From an uncultured Acetatifactor sp. (lineage in GTDB: Bacteria > Bacillota > Clostridia > Lachnospirales > Lachnospiraceae): 44,590 nt of DNA. Where the stretch lies: positions 1 through 44,590 of the forward strand of contig CANQCF010000007.1 in NCBI GenBank assembly GCA_947589505.1, given 5' to 3'. The notes under the pieces were generated by a model. The model was not told the DNA's origin and did not search any database. It was given only the letters and a program-made list of their open reading frames with translations. A program made the position numbers and the translations under genes. Shown here in pieces: positions 31,341 to 40,933 of this stretch (positions are counted from its first letter, which is position 1; each line of letters starts with the position of its first letter).

Positions 31341-32744
31341 TTAAAATTGACGGCACACCGCCATTTTCTCCAAAATTGTGTCGTATGTTGCGAAAGTCAG
31401 AGGAGAAGAACCTTGATAGGTCTTTCTTCCCATCGCGATATTTTCCGGATTCATAGGGCCCTCATAAGCTATTTTTATTCTGTCGTAGCGGCTGAAATCA
31501 TAATACGTCTCCGCGCCTATTCTATTTTCCGAAATTTTTTCCAGGCGGCCATCCCGATAAATCCATTTTCCGCCCGTGCGATATTCCTCATAATTCATCC
31601 CCAAAGGCTCCAGAACTTCAAAATAATCGATTTCTGAATTCAGGAAATCTCCGTCCAGACTCACCAATGTAATACAGTCCGACAAGTCCGTCATTACAGA
31701 TACATATTCACGGGGATCCACTGTCTCCGACATGCGTTGGCATGCCAGAGTATTCTCATACCATTTCAGATCGGTGTCCCATTGCCAGTACCTTTCATCT
31801 CCCCTGTGATCCGGCAGATCATATTTTTTAACCAGCTCCTCCCCCAGTAGCGAGGTCAGCTTTTGCGCTCCATAGACATTCAGATGTTCTGCATCCGCAA
31901 AATCTTTTTGAAAATCCATACCCAATTGATCCGTCATCCGATTATAATCCGTATAAGCATAATTTTCTTTCGCCAGCATTTCTTCAGCGGCATTTAAGAT
32001 TGCCTGTTCCTCCGCTCCCACCGGAAAGGGAATCACGATAAATTCAATCCTGCTGTTATGCTCTTCCGCCAGGGCGATCATGTTTTCCAGCCATTCCCGG
32101 TTTTTCTCACTGAGATCCCCGACAGCCGGATCATTCACTATGTCCAGATCCAGCCAGGATTCTCCCGCCCTGCAGGTAATATACTCTCCTCTGCCAAAGG
32201 AGTTTGGCGCATACTCCACAAAATCATTTTTCTGAAGTTCCCGATACCGGGTGTGGATAATCGGGAAACGCAGATAAAATGCTTCCCTGTCTTCTTCCTC
32301 GACATATTTGTTCACTAGGGCAATAGAATTCGGGGAAGTTTTCAGCGAAAGGTAATTCCTGTATACATTTGACACCACAAGCTGTTTATCGTATGACAGC
32401 GCGTGCAGATCCACATAGATAACCGAAGGATTCTGCGTCTTATAAAGTTCTATCAGATCATGATAAGCGGAATTCTTATCCTGGCTGGAAACAGACATGT
32501 CAAAGGAAGCTATTCCATACTTTTCCCAAAGTACTGCCGGTTGGATTCCAAAATAACAATGGCTGCTCCCTACGAACACCACGTCGATCAGGCCTTCCGG
32601 CGTGGAATACAGCTGCTCCACAGAGGACAGATATTCTCCCGTTGTATCTTTCCATTTCAATGCGTTATACGCGGAACTGATCAACAGTGCCAAAATAACA
32701 AAAAAACAAACACATTTTGTACAATATGAGAGACCTTTTTTCAT
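31341..32744 (-). CDS. SGNH/DltD-AlgJ-like membrane-anchored protein, copy 2
   Basis: 467 residues and closely similar, end to end, to the protein at 26355-27761. Shared stretches include ALKWKDTTGEYLSSVEQLY, RFPIIHTRYREL and HRGDERYWQWD-type segments. SGNH blocks are kept: VFVGSSHCYFGIQP (serine) and DAEHLNVYGAQKL (Asp/His). The start is placed at 32744, 10 bp after the MBOAT stop, because the frame upstream (to 32801) overlaps the MBOAT gene and the paralogue begins at the equivalent Met. Its location directly behind the MBOAT gene is the usual arrangement of an O-acylation pair. It is likely an extracellular acyltransferase partner. The acyl group and target glycan are unknown. Confidence 0.83.
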   Translation of the reverse strand: MKKGLSYCTKCVCFFVILALLISSAYNALKWKDTTGEYLSSVEQLYSTPEGLIDVVFVGSSHCYFGIQPAVLWEKYGIASFDMSVSSQDKNSAYHDLIELYKTQNPSVIYVDLHALSYDKQLVVSNVYRNYLSLKTSPNSIALVNKYVEEEDREAFYLRFPIIHTRYRELQKNDFVEYAPNSFGRGEYITCRAGESWLDLDIVNDPAVGDLSEKNREWLENMIALAEEHNSRIEFIVIPFPVGAEEQAILNAAEEMLAKENYAYTDYNRMTDQLGMDFQKDFADAEHLNVYGAQKLTSLLGEELVKKYDLPDHRGDERYWQWDTDLKWYENTLACQRMSETVDPREYVSVMTDLSDCITLVSLDGDFLNSEIDYFEVLEPLGMNYEEYRTGGKWIYRDGRLEKISENRIGAETYYDFSRYDRIKIAYEGPMNPENIAMGRKTYQGSSPLTFATYDTILEKMAVCRQF

Positions 32745-32754
32745 ACCCGCCCCG

Positions 32755-34239
32755 TTAAAAATTAAAGTATATGAACTGGCTGGAATCAAAATCAACGCCA
32801 TACACTCCGTAAACGATCACGGAAAGCGCTAACCCATACATTACCAGCCAGCGGAAAACAAGATTCTGCCTGCAGAGGACTTCTCCTAGGTTAACGCCCT
32901 TCCAATATCTCACAATGTCCACAATGACAAGAACCAACAGGGCCGCCAGCAGGATCAGATGTTCCCGCCTGTCAATTCCATAGTTAAAAAGACTCTCATC
33001 AAAAATCACCCAGGGATTCCACCGCAGGAATAGATTTTTGACATAAAGAACCGCCCTGTCTATGGACTCCGCCCGGAAAAAGATCCAGGCAAAGGATGTC
33101 AGCGCAAAGGTGACCGCCATTTGGCCCAGCCGGAAACTGAACACATCCCTCTTGACCTGAAGCAGGTTCAGCACTTTCTCCCGAATCGGTTTCAGAAGAT
33201 CACCGGCCACTCGGTAGAACCCATGAATCATTCCCCAGGCCACATAGGTCCACGCCGCGCCGTGCCATAAACCGCTGCATATAAAAGTTATCATCAGGTT
33301 GACATATTTTCGAAACTTTGATTTGCGGTTCCCGCCCAGAGGAATATAGAGATAATCCCGGAACCAGGTGCTGAGGGAGATATGCCATCTCCTCCAGAAA
33401 TCTGCGATGCTCGTGGCAAAATAAGGAGTGTTGAAATTTTCCATCAGGTCGAAGCCCATTACTTTTGCAGCCCCGATCGCGATGGCCGAATATCCGCCAA
33501 AATCACAATAAATCTGGATTGCGAACCCAACGGCGCCCAATACGGCCTCAACCGTACCAATCGCATAGTATTGTTCAAACACCCCATTTACAAAAAGGGC
33601 AACTCTGTCCGCAATCACCATTTTCATAAACATGCCCCACAGCATCATAATAAAACCCTGGGTCATTGCAGCCGGGGACATAAGCCTTTTTTCTTTCACC
33701 TCATGAATCTGCCGAAACAGATTTTTGCTTCTCTCAATGGGACCGGCGACCAGCTGGGGGAAAAAGGAGACAAAGAGGGCATACTGCAGGAAATTGCGCT
33801 CCGCCCTGCAGTCTCCCCTATATACGTCCACCATATATCCCAGGGCCTGAAAGGTATAAAAAGAAATTCCCACAGGAAGAAGAATGTCAAATGGGTTTTG
33901 TATCACCTGAATGGAGAAAGCAGCTAGAATCTTATTGAGATTGTTCAGGGCAAAATCAAAGTACTTAAAGAAAAACAGGACGCCCAGATTCAGGGCAAAA
34001 CCGCCGAACATCACCCATTTCTTCGCATTTCTGCTCTTCAGCTTTTCAATCAAAAGGCCTGCCGTATAGGTAACCACGGTGGAAAAAACAATCAGGGCCG
34101 CATATTTGACATTCCAGCACATATAAAAATAATAGCTGGCGATCAGCAGCCAGACACACCTCAGCTTTCTGGGGATGACGGCATAAATCAATGTCACAAT
34201 AGGGAAAAAAATCCAAAAGTCAATGGAATTAAAAATCAT
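32755..34239 (-). CDS. MBOAT family O-acyltransferase (AlgI/DltB-like)
   Basis: 494 residues, polytopic. It starts MIFNSIDFWIFFPIVTLIYAV as in AlgI-like proteins. Core motifs are LLPVGISFYTFQALGYMVDVYRG, FFPQLVAGPIERSKN, the re-entrant region FWRRWHISLSTWFRDYLYIPLGGNR, and the catalytic-histidine motif GLWHGAAWTYVAWGMIHG. These proteins pass an acyl group, usually acetyl, across the membrane to a partner that places it on a secreted polymer. The SGNH genes at 31341 and 26355 are the obvious partners. The gene heads the operon from promoter 34322-34351. AT-rich compared with the Mrp genes beside it. Confidence 0.95.
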   Translation of the reverse strand: MIFNSIDFWIFFPIVTLIYAVIPRKLRCVWLLIASYYFYMCWNVKYAALIVFSTVVTYTAGLLIEKLKSRNAKKWVMFGGFALNLGVLFFFKYFDFALNNLNKILAAFSIQVIQNPFDILLPVGISFYTFQALGYMVDVYRGDCRAERNFLQYALFVSFFPQLVAGPIERSKNLFRQIHEVKEKRLMSPAAMTQGFIMMLWGMFMKMVIADRVALFVNGVFEQYYAIGTVEAVLGAVGFAIQIYCDFGGYSAIAIGAAKVMGFDLMENFNTPYFATSIADFWRRWHISLSTWFRDYLYIPLGGNRKSKFRKYVNLMITFICSGLWHGAAWTYVAWGMIHGFYRVAGDLLKPIREKVLNLLQVKRDVFSFRLGQMAVTFALTSFAWIFFRAESIDRAVLYVKNLFLRWNPWVIFDESLFNYGIDRREHLILLAALLVLVIVDIVRYWKGVNLGEVLCRQNLVFRWLVMYGLALSVIVYGVYGVDFDSSQFIYFNF

Positions 34240-34240
34240 T

Positions 34241-34282
34241 CTGACAGTTTCCTCGGTTCTGTCATGAAAAAAATTGACAGAA
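34241..34282. promoter_or_regulatory. Palindromic TGACAG/CTGTCA cluster in the MBOAT leader
   Basis: Perfect 8-bp inverted repeat TTCTGTCA (34257-34264) / TGACAGAA (34275-34282), plus a third half-site TGACAG at 34242-34247, directly before the start codon at 34239. The half-sites alternate in orientation, so two mutually exclusive hairpins or overlapping operators are possible. It lies downstream of the predicted transcription start. Confidence 0.55.
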
Positions 34283-34321
34283 CTTCTCTCAACATTAAAA
34301 TTTTAAAATGATACCGTGTCG

Positions 34322-34351
34322 ATTATACCACAATCACCCCGCATCCCGCAA
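34322..34351 (-). promoter_or_regulatory. Extended -10 promoter for the MBOAT/GDP-fucose operon
   Basis: Minus strand: -35 TTGCGG (34346-34351), 18-bp spacer, -10 TATAAT (34322-34327) with a TG just upstream. It gives a leader of about 75 bases containing the TGACAG palindrome cluster. It separates this operon from the MATE gene upstream. Confidence 0.7.
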
Positions 34352-34406
34352 GCCTGAAAAAGACTTCCGGGTCCAAACCTTCCGAATCCAAAGAGAACTC
34401 TTATCT

Positions 34407-35834
34407 TCAGGCTTTTTCTTCTTGCACACTGCGTCCATGCTTTCTGCAAAACTCCGGCAGCGCCGCCCGTCCCAGCCCCGTCACAGGCCGGATCCACTTC
34501 CCGGAATACAGGTGTATCTGCATCAGGACATACCTCACCGGCTCGTCGATGTAGCAGCACAGGAAAATCGCCCAGTAGGGAAGATGCAGGACAAAGCCGG
34601 ACAGCAGAACGCAGGGAAGGGTCATGACATACATGAACACGATTTCCAATGTAGTGCCGTACACCGCATCTCCCGAGGCCCGGTAGGTGTCGTTCTGGAT
34701 CCAGTTTCCCATGCGGATCACCGAAATCACGGCAAAGAAGATCAGGAACGTGGTCCCCGCCCTGTAGGACGCCCCCTCCAGACTCATGCCCCGCAGGATC
34801 GGACCGTGGACCAGAAGCAGAAGGACGTTTACGCCTGCGATCACGCCGCTGCACAGATATACCAGCCGCTTTGCCCTCTCAAAGGCCGTATCCAGCTCTC
34901 CCGCCCCCACGCAGGTTCCTATCAGAATGGAAGCAGCGTTGGAAAAACCCGCAAAAAAGCCGATGATAAGACCTTCCAGGGTCCGAAAGACCGCCAGGGC
35001 CGCGATGACCTGCTCCGACTGCCGTCCCAGGGTGATATTGATGACCATGTTTCCCACGCCGATCAGGATCTCGTTGCACAGGATCGGAAAACACTTGATA
35101 AAATAGGATTTGACAAATTCCGCGTTCCACCGGAAATGCCCCCGGATATGAAACAGATAGTGAAAATTCGTCTTCCAGGCCAGGAGATAAATGGTCAGGA
35201 GATTGATCACAGCCGCGCAGGTGGTGGCAAGGGCCGCCCCCCGGATCCCCATGGCCGGAGCGCCGAGATTTCCGTAGATGAACACCCAGTTTAAGAAGAG
35301 ATTGGCGCCGACGGAGGCCACGGAGGCGATGAGGGGGATTCGTACCCTCTCCGTGGAGCGCAGAAGGCAGCTCATGGCCATGGAGAACACCTGAAAGAAA
35401 TAGGCGAATCCCACGATCCGCAGATAGTTCACACCGATCTCCTGGATCACCGCCTTATCCGTATAGATCCGCATGACCAATTCCGGGGCAAAGATGGCAA
35501 GACAGCCGAATACCGACGCCACGGTCATCATGCACACCCAGGTCATGCCGTAGGCCCTCTCGATGCCGTCGTCCTCTTTCGCGCCGTAATACTGCGAAAA
35601 GAACAGCATACCGCCGCCCACAAAGCCCCAGTAGCCCGAAAACATCAGGGAGGAAAACTGGGCGCAGAGCCCCAGAGCCCCCACGGACAATTCCCCCAGG
35701 GGCGCCACCATCATCGTATCCACCATGCTGGCCGTGGTGGTCAGCAGGTTCTGCACGGCGATGGGTATGGCGATCACCGCCAGATTCTTCAGAAATTCTT
35801 TCCAGGGAAAAGCTCCCCTTGTCCTCTGTTCCAT
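34407..35834 (-). CDS. MATE family efflux transporter
   Basis: 475 residues, about twelve hydrophobic helices in two similar halves. The first half opens PIAVQNLLTTTASMVDTMMVAPLGE, and the second has NEILIGVGNMVINITLGRQSEQVIAALAVFRTLEG, both typical of MATE exporters, which expel drugs or other compounds in exchange for Na+ or H+. The substrate is unknown. The start at 35834 follows the last Mrp-like subunit by 24 bp with an AGAGAGG site, so it is probably co-transcribed with the ion antiporter. That could tie its driving gradient to the same operon. No clear terminator was seen after it. Confidence 0.93.
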   Translation of the reverse strand: MEQRTRGAFPWKEFLKNLAVIAIPIAVQNLLTTTASMVDTMMVAPLGELSVGALGLCAQFSSLMFSGYWGFVGGGMLFFSQYYGAKEDDGIERAYGMTWVCMMTVASVFGCLAIFAPELVMRIYTDKAVIQEIGVNYLRIVGFAYFFQVFSMAMSCLLRSTERVRIPLIASVASVGANLFLNWVFIYGNLGAPAMGIRGAALATTCAAVINLLTIYLLAWKTNFHYLFHIRGHFRWNAEFVKSYFIKCFPILCNEILIGVGNMVINITLGRQSEQVIAALAVFRTLEGLIIGFFAGFSNAASILIGTCVGAGELDTAFERAKRLVYLCSGVIAGVNVLLLLVHGPILRGMSLEGASYRAGTTFLIFFAVISVIRMGNWIQNDTYRASGDAVYGTTLEIVFMYVMTLPCVLLSGFVLHLPYWAIFLCCYIDEPVRYVLMQIHLYSGKWIRPVTGLGRAALPEFCRKHGRSVQEEKA

Positions 35835-35858
35835 TCCTCTCTCCGCGAATAGAGAAAA

Positions 35859-37910
35859 CTAAAGCAAAATGTAGATCAAAGTAGCGCACAATCCGATTCC
35901 AAAGAGCATCAGCCCGAAGGATAAGCTCCTGGAGATAATGTCGCCGTCCTCTCTCAGCTCCATGTGTTTCATGGCAAAGACATGCACATAATCCCTGCCC
36001 GGTTCCGGCTCCCGGCCCGAAAACCGGTTCCGCAGACGGCAGAAGGCGTTGGCAAGCCGCCCGGCCGTCTCCGTGAGAAGATTGCCCTCCGTCCTCTCCG
36101 CCGGCAGGGGGGAATCCCGGAGCAGGGTCCTCCGCAAGAGCTCTGCCATTCCGTCCACAAAGCTGTCCAGGATCCGGGAGGCCACGCCGCCCACCAGGGG
36201 AAGGCCCTTAAGCACCAGCGGACGATAGACCAGTTCCTCCAGATCCAGGCGCCTGGGCCAGCAGTTCTTGTAGCCGCTCTTCCTGTCATAGAGGAAGACC
36301 CGGATGCCGCCAAAATAGACCACAGCCCCCACCGCCAGCGTCACCACGGCTCCCTGCAGGCTTTCCCAGGAAAAGTATGCCGCCGCTTCCCCGGCGGTTT
36401 CCGATACGCCTAAGAAGCCCTGGGCAAAACCAGCCGCCCGCTCCATCAGCCCGTGGGGGAAAAGCCCCCACACAAACAGCGCTGCCCCGCTGACCGTAAG
36501 CGCCGCGCCGTTGTCAAAACTCAGATATTTCTTTTTTCGATCATAAATCGCCTGGAGCCCGGCGTCCGCATTTTTTTCGATAAAGATCGACACAAACAAT
36601 TTTGTCATATAGGCCAGGGTCAGACCGCCGCTCAGCAGAAAGACGATCTCCGCTCCCCGGATCCAGGGCGCGCTCCCATAGGCCAGGATGCTCTCGTGCA
36701 GCAGGGTTTTGCTGACATAGCCCCCAAACAGAGGAATTCCCGAAATCGCCAGACCGCCGATCAGGAACAGGATCTTCAAAAGAGGCTTTTTCCGCCCAAA
36801 GCCCCGGATCCGGTTTAAGTCCAGCCCGTGGGTATTCTGAAAGATCGCTCCCGCCGCCAGAAAGAGCAATAATTTAATCAGGGAGTGGTTCGCCATGTGG
36901 AGGAAAACTCCCCGGGCGGCGACGCCGTTTCCCTCTCCCAGAAGCGTCATCATTCCCGCGCCTACGAGGATAAAGCCGATCTGGGACATGGAGGAACAGG
37001 CCAGTGTCCTCTTTAAATCTATAGAAAAGACCGCCAGCAGGGCTCCCAAAAACATCGTGAGGACGCCGATCATCAAGAGGATCCTCCCCCAGGTCCCGTT
37101 TCCCGAGAACAATCTGACAGATATCACCAATATACCAAAGATCCCCGTCTTTGTCAAAATCCCGGACAGGAGCGCGGAGGCCGGTGCCGGTGCCACGGGG
37201 TGGGCCTTAGGGAGCCAGATGTGCAGGGGAAAAGCGCCCGCCTTCGCTCCAAATCCCACGAGCATACAGAGTCCGGCCGCAAACAAAATCTCCTGGTTCC
37301 GGCTGACCTGAGCGGCCGTCCTGATCCCGTCAAAATCCAGCGTCCCCAGCTCATGGTACAATAGAAACAATCCCATGAGCAGGACCATGCCGCCGATCAC
37401 CGCCACCGCCAGGTAAGTGCCCGCCGCCCGCAGGGCCTCCCGGGACTCCTCCTGGGCCACCCACACATAGGAAGTAAAGGACATGATCTCAAAAAACAGA
37501 AAGAGCGTAAAGAGGTCCTGGGAGAAAAAGACGCCCATGGTGGCTCCGAGGGTCAGCAGCATGAATGCGTAAAAGCGCATTTTATTCGAGTGTCCCTGAA
37601 AATAGGCCCTGGAAAAAACCGTGGCCGCCAGCCACATAAAGGCCGTGATGATCCCGTACAGCCCCCGGAAACCGTCCAGCTGAAAGCTCAGCCCGAATCC
37701 GCAGAGATCCCTGACATACGCCCGGATCGTGCCTCCGGCCGCAAGGCCCCCGACATTCCGCGCGGTCAGATACACCGCCAGTCCAAACTCCAGCACCAGA
37801 AACAGATCCGCGAAAACCACCCTGGCCCGCTCTCTCTTCTCCCCCAGGCAGGCGATGACCGCCGCCCCGAGAAATGGCCCGAATATCAGAAAGTATAAAA
37901 TCACACCCAT
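35859..37910 (-). CDS. Mrp/complex-I-like antiporter subunit 4 (ND5-like, long C-terminus)
   Basis: 683 residues. About 14 core helices of the proton-translocating ND4/ND5/MrpD family are followed by a further helix, a long amphipathic cytoplasmic stretch (about 540-660) and a final helix, a layout like ND5/NuoL or the long Mbh/Hyf-type subunits. Channel residues are kept: Glu in FLFFEIMS, Lys in GFGAKAGAFPLHIWLPKAHP, Lys in GILTKTGIF and Lys in HSLIKLLLF. The start at 37910 is set by AGGAGG and the sequence MGVILYFLIFG. The frame is open to 38033 but would overlap the preceding gene. It is the fourth such subunit in the operon and the last before MATE. Confidence 0.93.
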   Translation of the reverse strand: MGVILYFLIFGPFLGAAVIACLGEKRERARVVFADLFLVLEFGLAVYLTARNVGGLAAGGTIRAYVRDLCGFGLSFQLDGFRGLYGIITAFMWLAATVFSRAYFQGHSNKMRFYAFMLLTLGATMGVFFSQDLFTLFLFFEIMSFTSYVWVAQEESREALRAAGTYLAVAVIGGMVLLMGLFLLYHELGTLDFDGIRTAAQVSRNQEILFAAGLCMLVGFGAKAGAFPLHIWLPKAHPVAPAPASALLSGILTKTGIFGILVISVRLFSGNGTWGRILLMIGVLTMFLGALLAVFSIDLKRTLACSSMSQIGFILVGAGMMTLLGEGNGVAARGVFLHMANHSLIKLLLFLAAGAIFQNTHGLDLNRIRGFGRKKPLLKILFLIGGLAISGIPLFGGYVSKTLLHESILAYGSAPWIRGAEIVFLLSGGLTLAYMTKLFVSIFIEKNADAGLQAIYDRKKKYLSFDNGAALTVSGAALFVWGLFPHGLMERAAGFAQGFLGVSETAGEAAAYFSWESLQGAVVTLAVGAVVYFGGIRVFLYDRKSGYKNCWPRRLDLEELVYRPLVLKGLPLVGGVASRILDSFVDGMAELLRRTLLRDSPLPAERTEGNLLTETAGRLANAFCRLRNRFSGREPEPGRDYVHVFAMKHMELREDGDIISRSLSFGLMLFGIGLCATLIYILL

Positions 37911-37921
37911 TGCCTTGCCTC

Positions 37922-39397
37922 CTAAAACGCCGAATAGACCACGTCCCCGATCAAATCTGTCAGGAGTTCCGGCCGAAGCCCAATCAGGACCATCACCGCC
38001 GCAAAAATACACAGGGGAAGCAGCATCTTCCACCCCGGGTCCGAGACCTCCCCCAGACTGTCATAGCGAAAATCCTGGCCCGGGAAAAAGGCCCTCACAG
38101 AAATGCCCAGCATATAGACAGCCGTGAGGAGCGCCGAAATCATCAGCGCCGCGATGCCCAGATAGGAAAGGAGCCCGCCCTCCGCCACCGCGGCCTTGGC
38201 AAGATACCACTTGCTGACAAAACCCGTGAGTCCCGGCACTCCCATCAGGGCCATCCCGGAGACCGTAAAGAGCAGAAAGACTGTGGGCATCTTTCTCCCC
38301 AGGCCGTCCAACTGGTGCACGTAAGTCCGCTCCGTCCGATAGATCACCGCCCCCGCGCAGAAGAAAGAACAGATCTTCATCACCGCGTGGCACACCATAT
38401 GACAGAGCGCTCCCATGAGCCCCAGGGGGGACATCATAGTCACGCCGAATAAAATATACGAGAGATTGCTCACCGTAGACCAGGCCAGCCGGCGCTTGAG
38501 ATGAGTCTCCTTCAGCGCCCTGCTGCAGCCATAAACTACCGTAAAGATCGTCAGCGCCGTCAGCACCTTCTGGGCCCAGGTGCCTCTAAGGAGCGCCGTG
38601 CCGAAGATAAAGTACGTCACGCGGATATTGGCGAAGGCCCCCGCCTTTACCACCGCCACAGCGTGCAGAAGGGCCGTCACCGGCGTGGGCGCCACACCGG
38701 CCTTGGGAAGCCATGCGCTGAAAGGAAACATCGCCGCTTTCACGCTGAAACCGCAGAAGCAGATCACATAAATCAGCAGCATCAGTCCCCGCTTATCCCC
38801 TAAGACAGCCGCATCCAGCACACCCCCGGGAGTGAAATCCGCCGTGTTTCCGTAGACCAGGATAAAGATCATGCCGATAAAGGCGAAGGCCGCACCGCCC
38901 AGGGAATACCAGAGATAAGTCCTTCCGGCGCGGATCGCCTCCTTCGTCAGCGTGTGCATGACCAAGGGCACCGTCACCAGGGTGAGCATCTCATAAAAGA
39001 AATACAGCGTCACCAGATCCTCTGCCATAGAGATCCCCAGCGTCACCCCGTAGGTCATCACATAGAACATAAAGAAGACCCTCTCGTGCTTCTCATGGGT
39101 CATATACTCAAAGGAATACAAGGTGGCCAGCGGCCAGAGAAAGGCGACGAGCGCGGTGAACACGCTTCCCACGGCATCCAGCCGGAAACTGATGCTGAGC
39201 TGCCCGGTAAACCGGAAAAGTGTGAATGCTCCGGCGGGCCTGTTCAGGATCAAAAGAAAGGCCAGGGCGGAGGTCAGCAGGACCACGCCTTCCGTATAGA
39301 TCATCATCGCGCCCCTCTTTTTCCAGGGGATGACAGGGATCCCTGCGCCCCCGATCAGAGGAAGCAGTACGGCGACCACTAAAAAAACTTCCCTCAT
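37922..39397 (-). CDS. Mrp/complex-I-like antiporter subunit 3 (ND4/MrpD-like)
   Basis: 491 residues, about 14 helices. Conserved channel residues: Glu in LYFFYEMLT, Lys in GFSVKAAMFPFSAWLPKAG, Lys in AVAVVKAGAF and Lys in HAVMKICSF. Compared with its neighbours, the TM7 region reads PFSAWLP instead of the usual HAWLP or HIWLP, losing the His, and SVKAAM replaces GAKAGM. AAGGAGG precedes the ATG, 12 bp after the previous gene. It presumably conducts H+ or contributes to cation/H+ exchange in the membrane complex. Confidence 0.92.
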   Translation of the reverse strand: MREVFLVVAVLLPLIGGAGIPVIPWKKRGAMMIYTEGVVLLTSALAFLLILNRPAGAFTLFRFTGQLSISFRLDAVGSVFTALVAFLWPLATLYSFEYMTHEKHERVFFMFYVMTYGVTLGISMAEDLVTLYFFYEMLTLVTVPLVMHTLTKEAIRAGRTYLWYSLGGAAFAFIGMIFILVYGNTADFTPGGVLDAAVLGDKRGLMLLIYVICFCGFSVKAAMFPFSAWLPKAGVAPTPVTALLHAVAVVKAGAFANIRVTYFIFGTALLRGTWAQKVLTALTIFTVVYGCSRALKETHLKRRLAWSTVSNLSYILFGVTMMSPLGLMGALCHMVCHAVMKICSFFCAGAVIYRTERTYVHQLDGLGRKMPTVFLLFTVSGMALMGVPGLTGFVSKWYLAKAAVAEGGLLSYLGIAALMISALLTAVYMLGISVRAFFPGQDFRYDSLGEVSDPGWKMLLPLCIFAAVMVLIGLRPELLTDLIGDVVYSAF

Positions 39398-39409
39398 TTT
39401 TTATCCTCC

Positions 39410-40918
39410 TTACAGGATCGCGTCGGAGATACCGTTTACAAAGGCCAGGATGCGCCCGGGAAACAGTCCGATCAGCAGCGAAAGTAACGTTACAAACCAC
39501 AGAGTCAGCGTCATCAGATCCGCCTTCTCCCGCTCTTTCGGCCCCCAGTCCCCTTCTTCCCGCCCCGGCAGAAACCCCCGGATCGAAACCGGAAGAAGAT
39601 ACCCCGCCGTGAGAATCGCGCTGACAAGCAGCACCGCGGGACCGAGATAGGAAAGGTCGCCCAGCCCCGCGTCCAGGGATCCTTGACAGAGATACCACTT
39701 GCCGATAAATCCGGCGGTGGGCGGGATGCCGATCAGGGATAGGGAGGCGATGGTATACCCCCAGAGAGTCAGACCCATCTTCTTTCCGATCCCAATGTAG
39801 TCCTCCGCCTGGGTCTTTCCCGTCCTCAAGATAAAGATCCCCGCCGTCATAAAGAGGGCACATTTCACCAGGGCGTGCGCTAAAAGCTGCAGGATGGCCC
39901 CGGCAAAGGCCTGGGGCGTAAAGAGCGCCAGACCGAATAAAATATACGAGACCTGACTGACCGTGGAATAGGCGAGCCTCTTCTTAAACCCTTTTTCCAA
40001 AAACGCCAGCATGGAACCCAGAAACACCGTGATCAGCGCCAGGGTCAGCCAGACCTTCTGCACCCAGGTCCCCCGCAGAAAATTAGGGCCGACGATAAAA
40101 TAGACCGTGCGGATCACGGCCAGGACGCCGCACTTTACGATGATGGCGGAGAGCGCCGCCGAAGCGGGAGCCGGCGCGATGGGATGCGCCGTGGGGAGCC
40201 AGGCGTGCAGGGGGAACATCCCCGCCTTTGCCCCAAAGCCCACCAGCATGGCGAATACGGCCACCAGAAGAATCCTGTGGTTTTGCTGCGCCAGCGCCGG
40301 GTTCAGGACGCCCCCTGCCCGGAAGGTCACGGAACCGCAGGACTGGTACAGAATAAAGATACCGAAAAGGGCGAGATACGCCCCCGCCAGGGAATAAAAC
40401 AGGTATTTCAGCGCCGCCATAACCGCCTCTCTCCCGCCCCTGCCGATCACAAGGGGCATGGAACAGAGCGTCATAAATTCAAAAAAGAAATAGAAAGTAA
40501 TCAGGTTCGACGCGCCGTCCAGGGCGATCAGCGCCGCATAAGCAAGAAAAAAGAACCCGTAAAAGCGCTTCTCCTCCCCCTCATGCCGCATATATTTGAA
40601 CGAATAAAAGCACACGGCCGTCCAGATCACCACGGTCAGGACCAGAAAGATCCGGCCCACATCGTCCAGCCGGAAGGAAACCGGTATCCTGTCCACGAGG
40701 TAAAAAAGGATCGTTTCCCTCCCCTCTCCAAACGCCGCCGCAAGGGCGGTGACGGCGGCCAGGATCATAACGCCGCCTGTGAAAATATGCAGTTTTCCGT
40801 CTCCGCGGTCCGGGGCTTCCGCTTCTGAACGCTTCCCTTGACTCAGGTGCTCCGCAAAGGAAGCGGTCAAAAGCAGGATCCCTGCCAGCAGGGCCACAGT
40901 CATTGATAACACCAGCAT
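39410..40918 (-). CDS. Mrp/complex-I-like antiporter subunit 2 (ND4/MrpD-like)
   Basis: 502 residues, about 14 helices. Glu in FYFFFEFMT, Lys in GFGAKAGMFPLHAWLPTAHPIAP, Lys in AIIVKCGVL and Lys in HALVKCALF are all present, so a working proton channel is likely. It is more similar in motif wording to the last subunit (35859-37910) than to subunit 1. An AGAGGG site precedes the start, 15 bp after subunit 1 ends. Confidence 0.92.
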   Translation of the reverse strand: MLVLSMTVALLAGILLLTASFAEHLSQGKRSEAEAPDRGDGKLHIFTGGVMILAAVTALAAAFGEGRETILFYLVDRIPVSFRLDDVGRIFLVLTVVIWTAVCFYSFKYMRHEGEEKRFYGFFFLAYAALIALDGASNLITFYFFFEFMTLCSMPLVIGRGGREAVMAALKYLFYSLAGAYLALFGIFILYQSCGSVTFRAGGVLNPALAQQNHRILLVAVFAMLVGFGAKAGMFPLHAWLPTAHPIAPAPASAALSAIIVKCGVLAVIRTVYFIVGPNFLRGTWVQKVWLTLALITVFLGSMLAFLEKGFKKRLAYSTVSQVSYILFGLALFTPQAFAGAILQLLAHALVKCALFMTAGIFILRTGKTQAEDYIGIGKKMGLTLWGYTIASLSLIGIPPTAGFIGKWYLCQGSLDAGLGDLSYLGPAVLLVSAILTAGYLLPVSIRGFLPGREEGDWGPKEREKADLMTLTLWFVTLLSLLIGLFPGRILAFVNGISDAIL

Positions 40919-40933
40919 AGGTCATCCCTCTTT

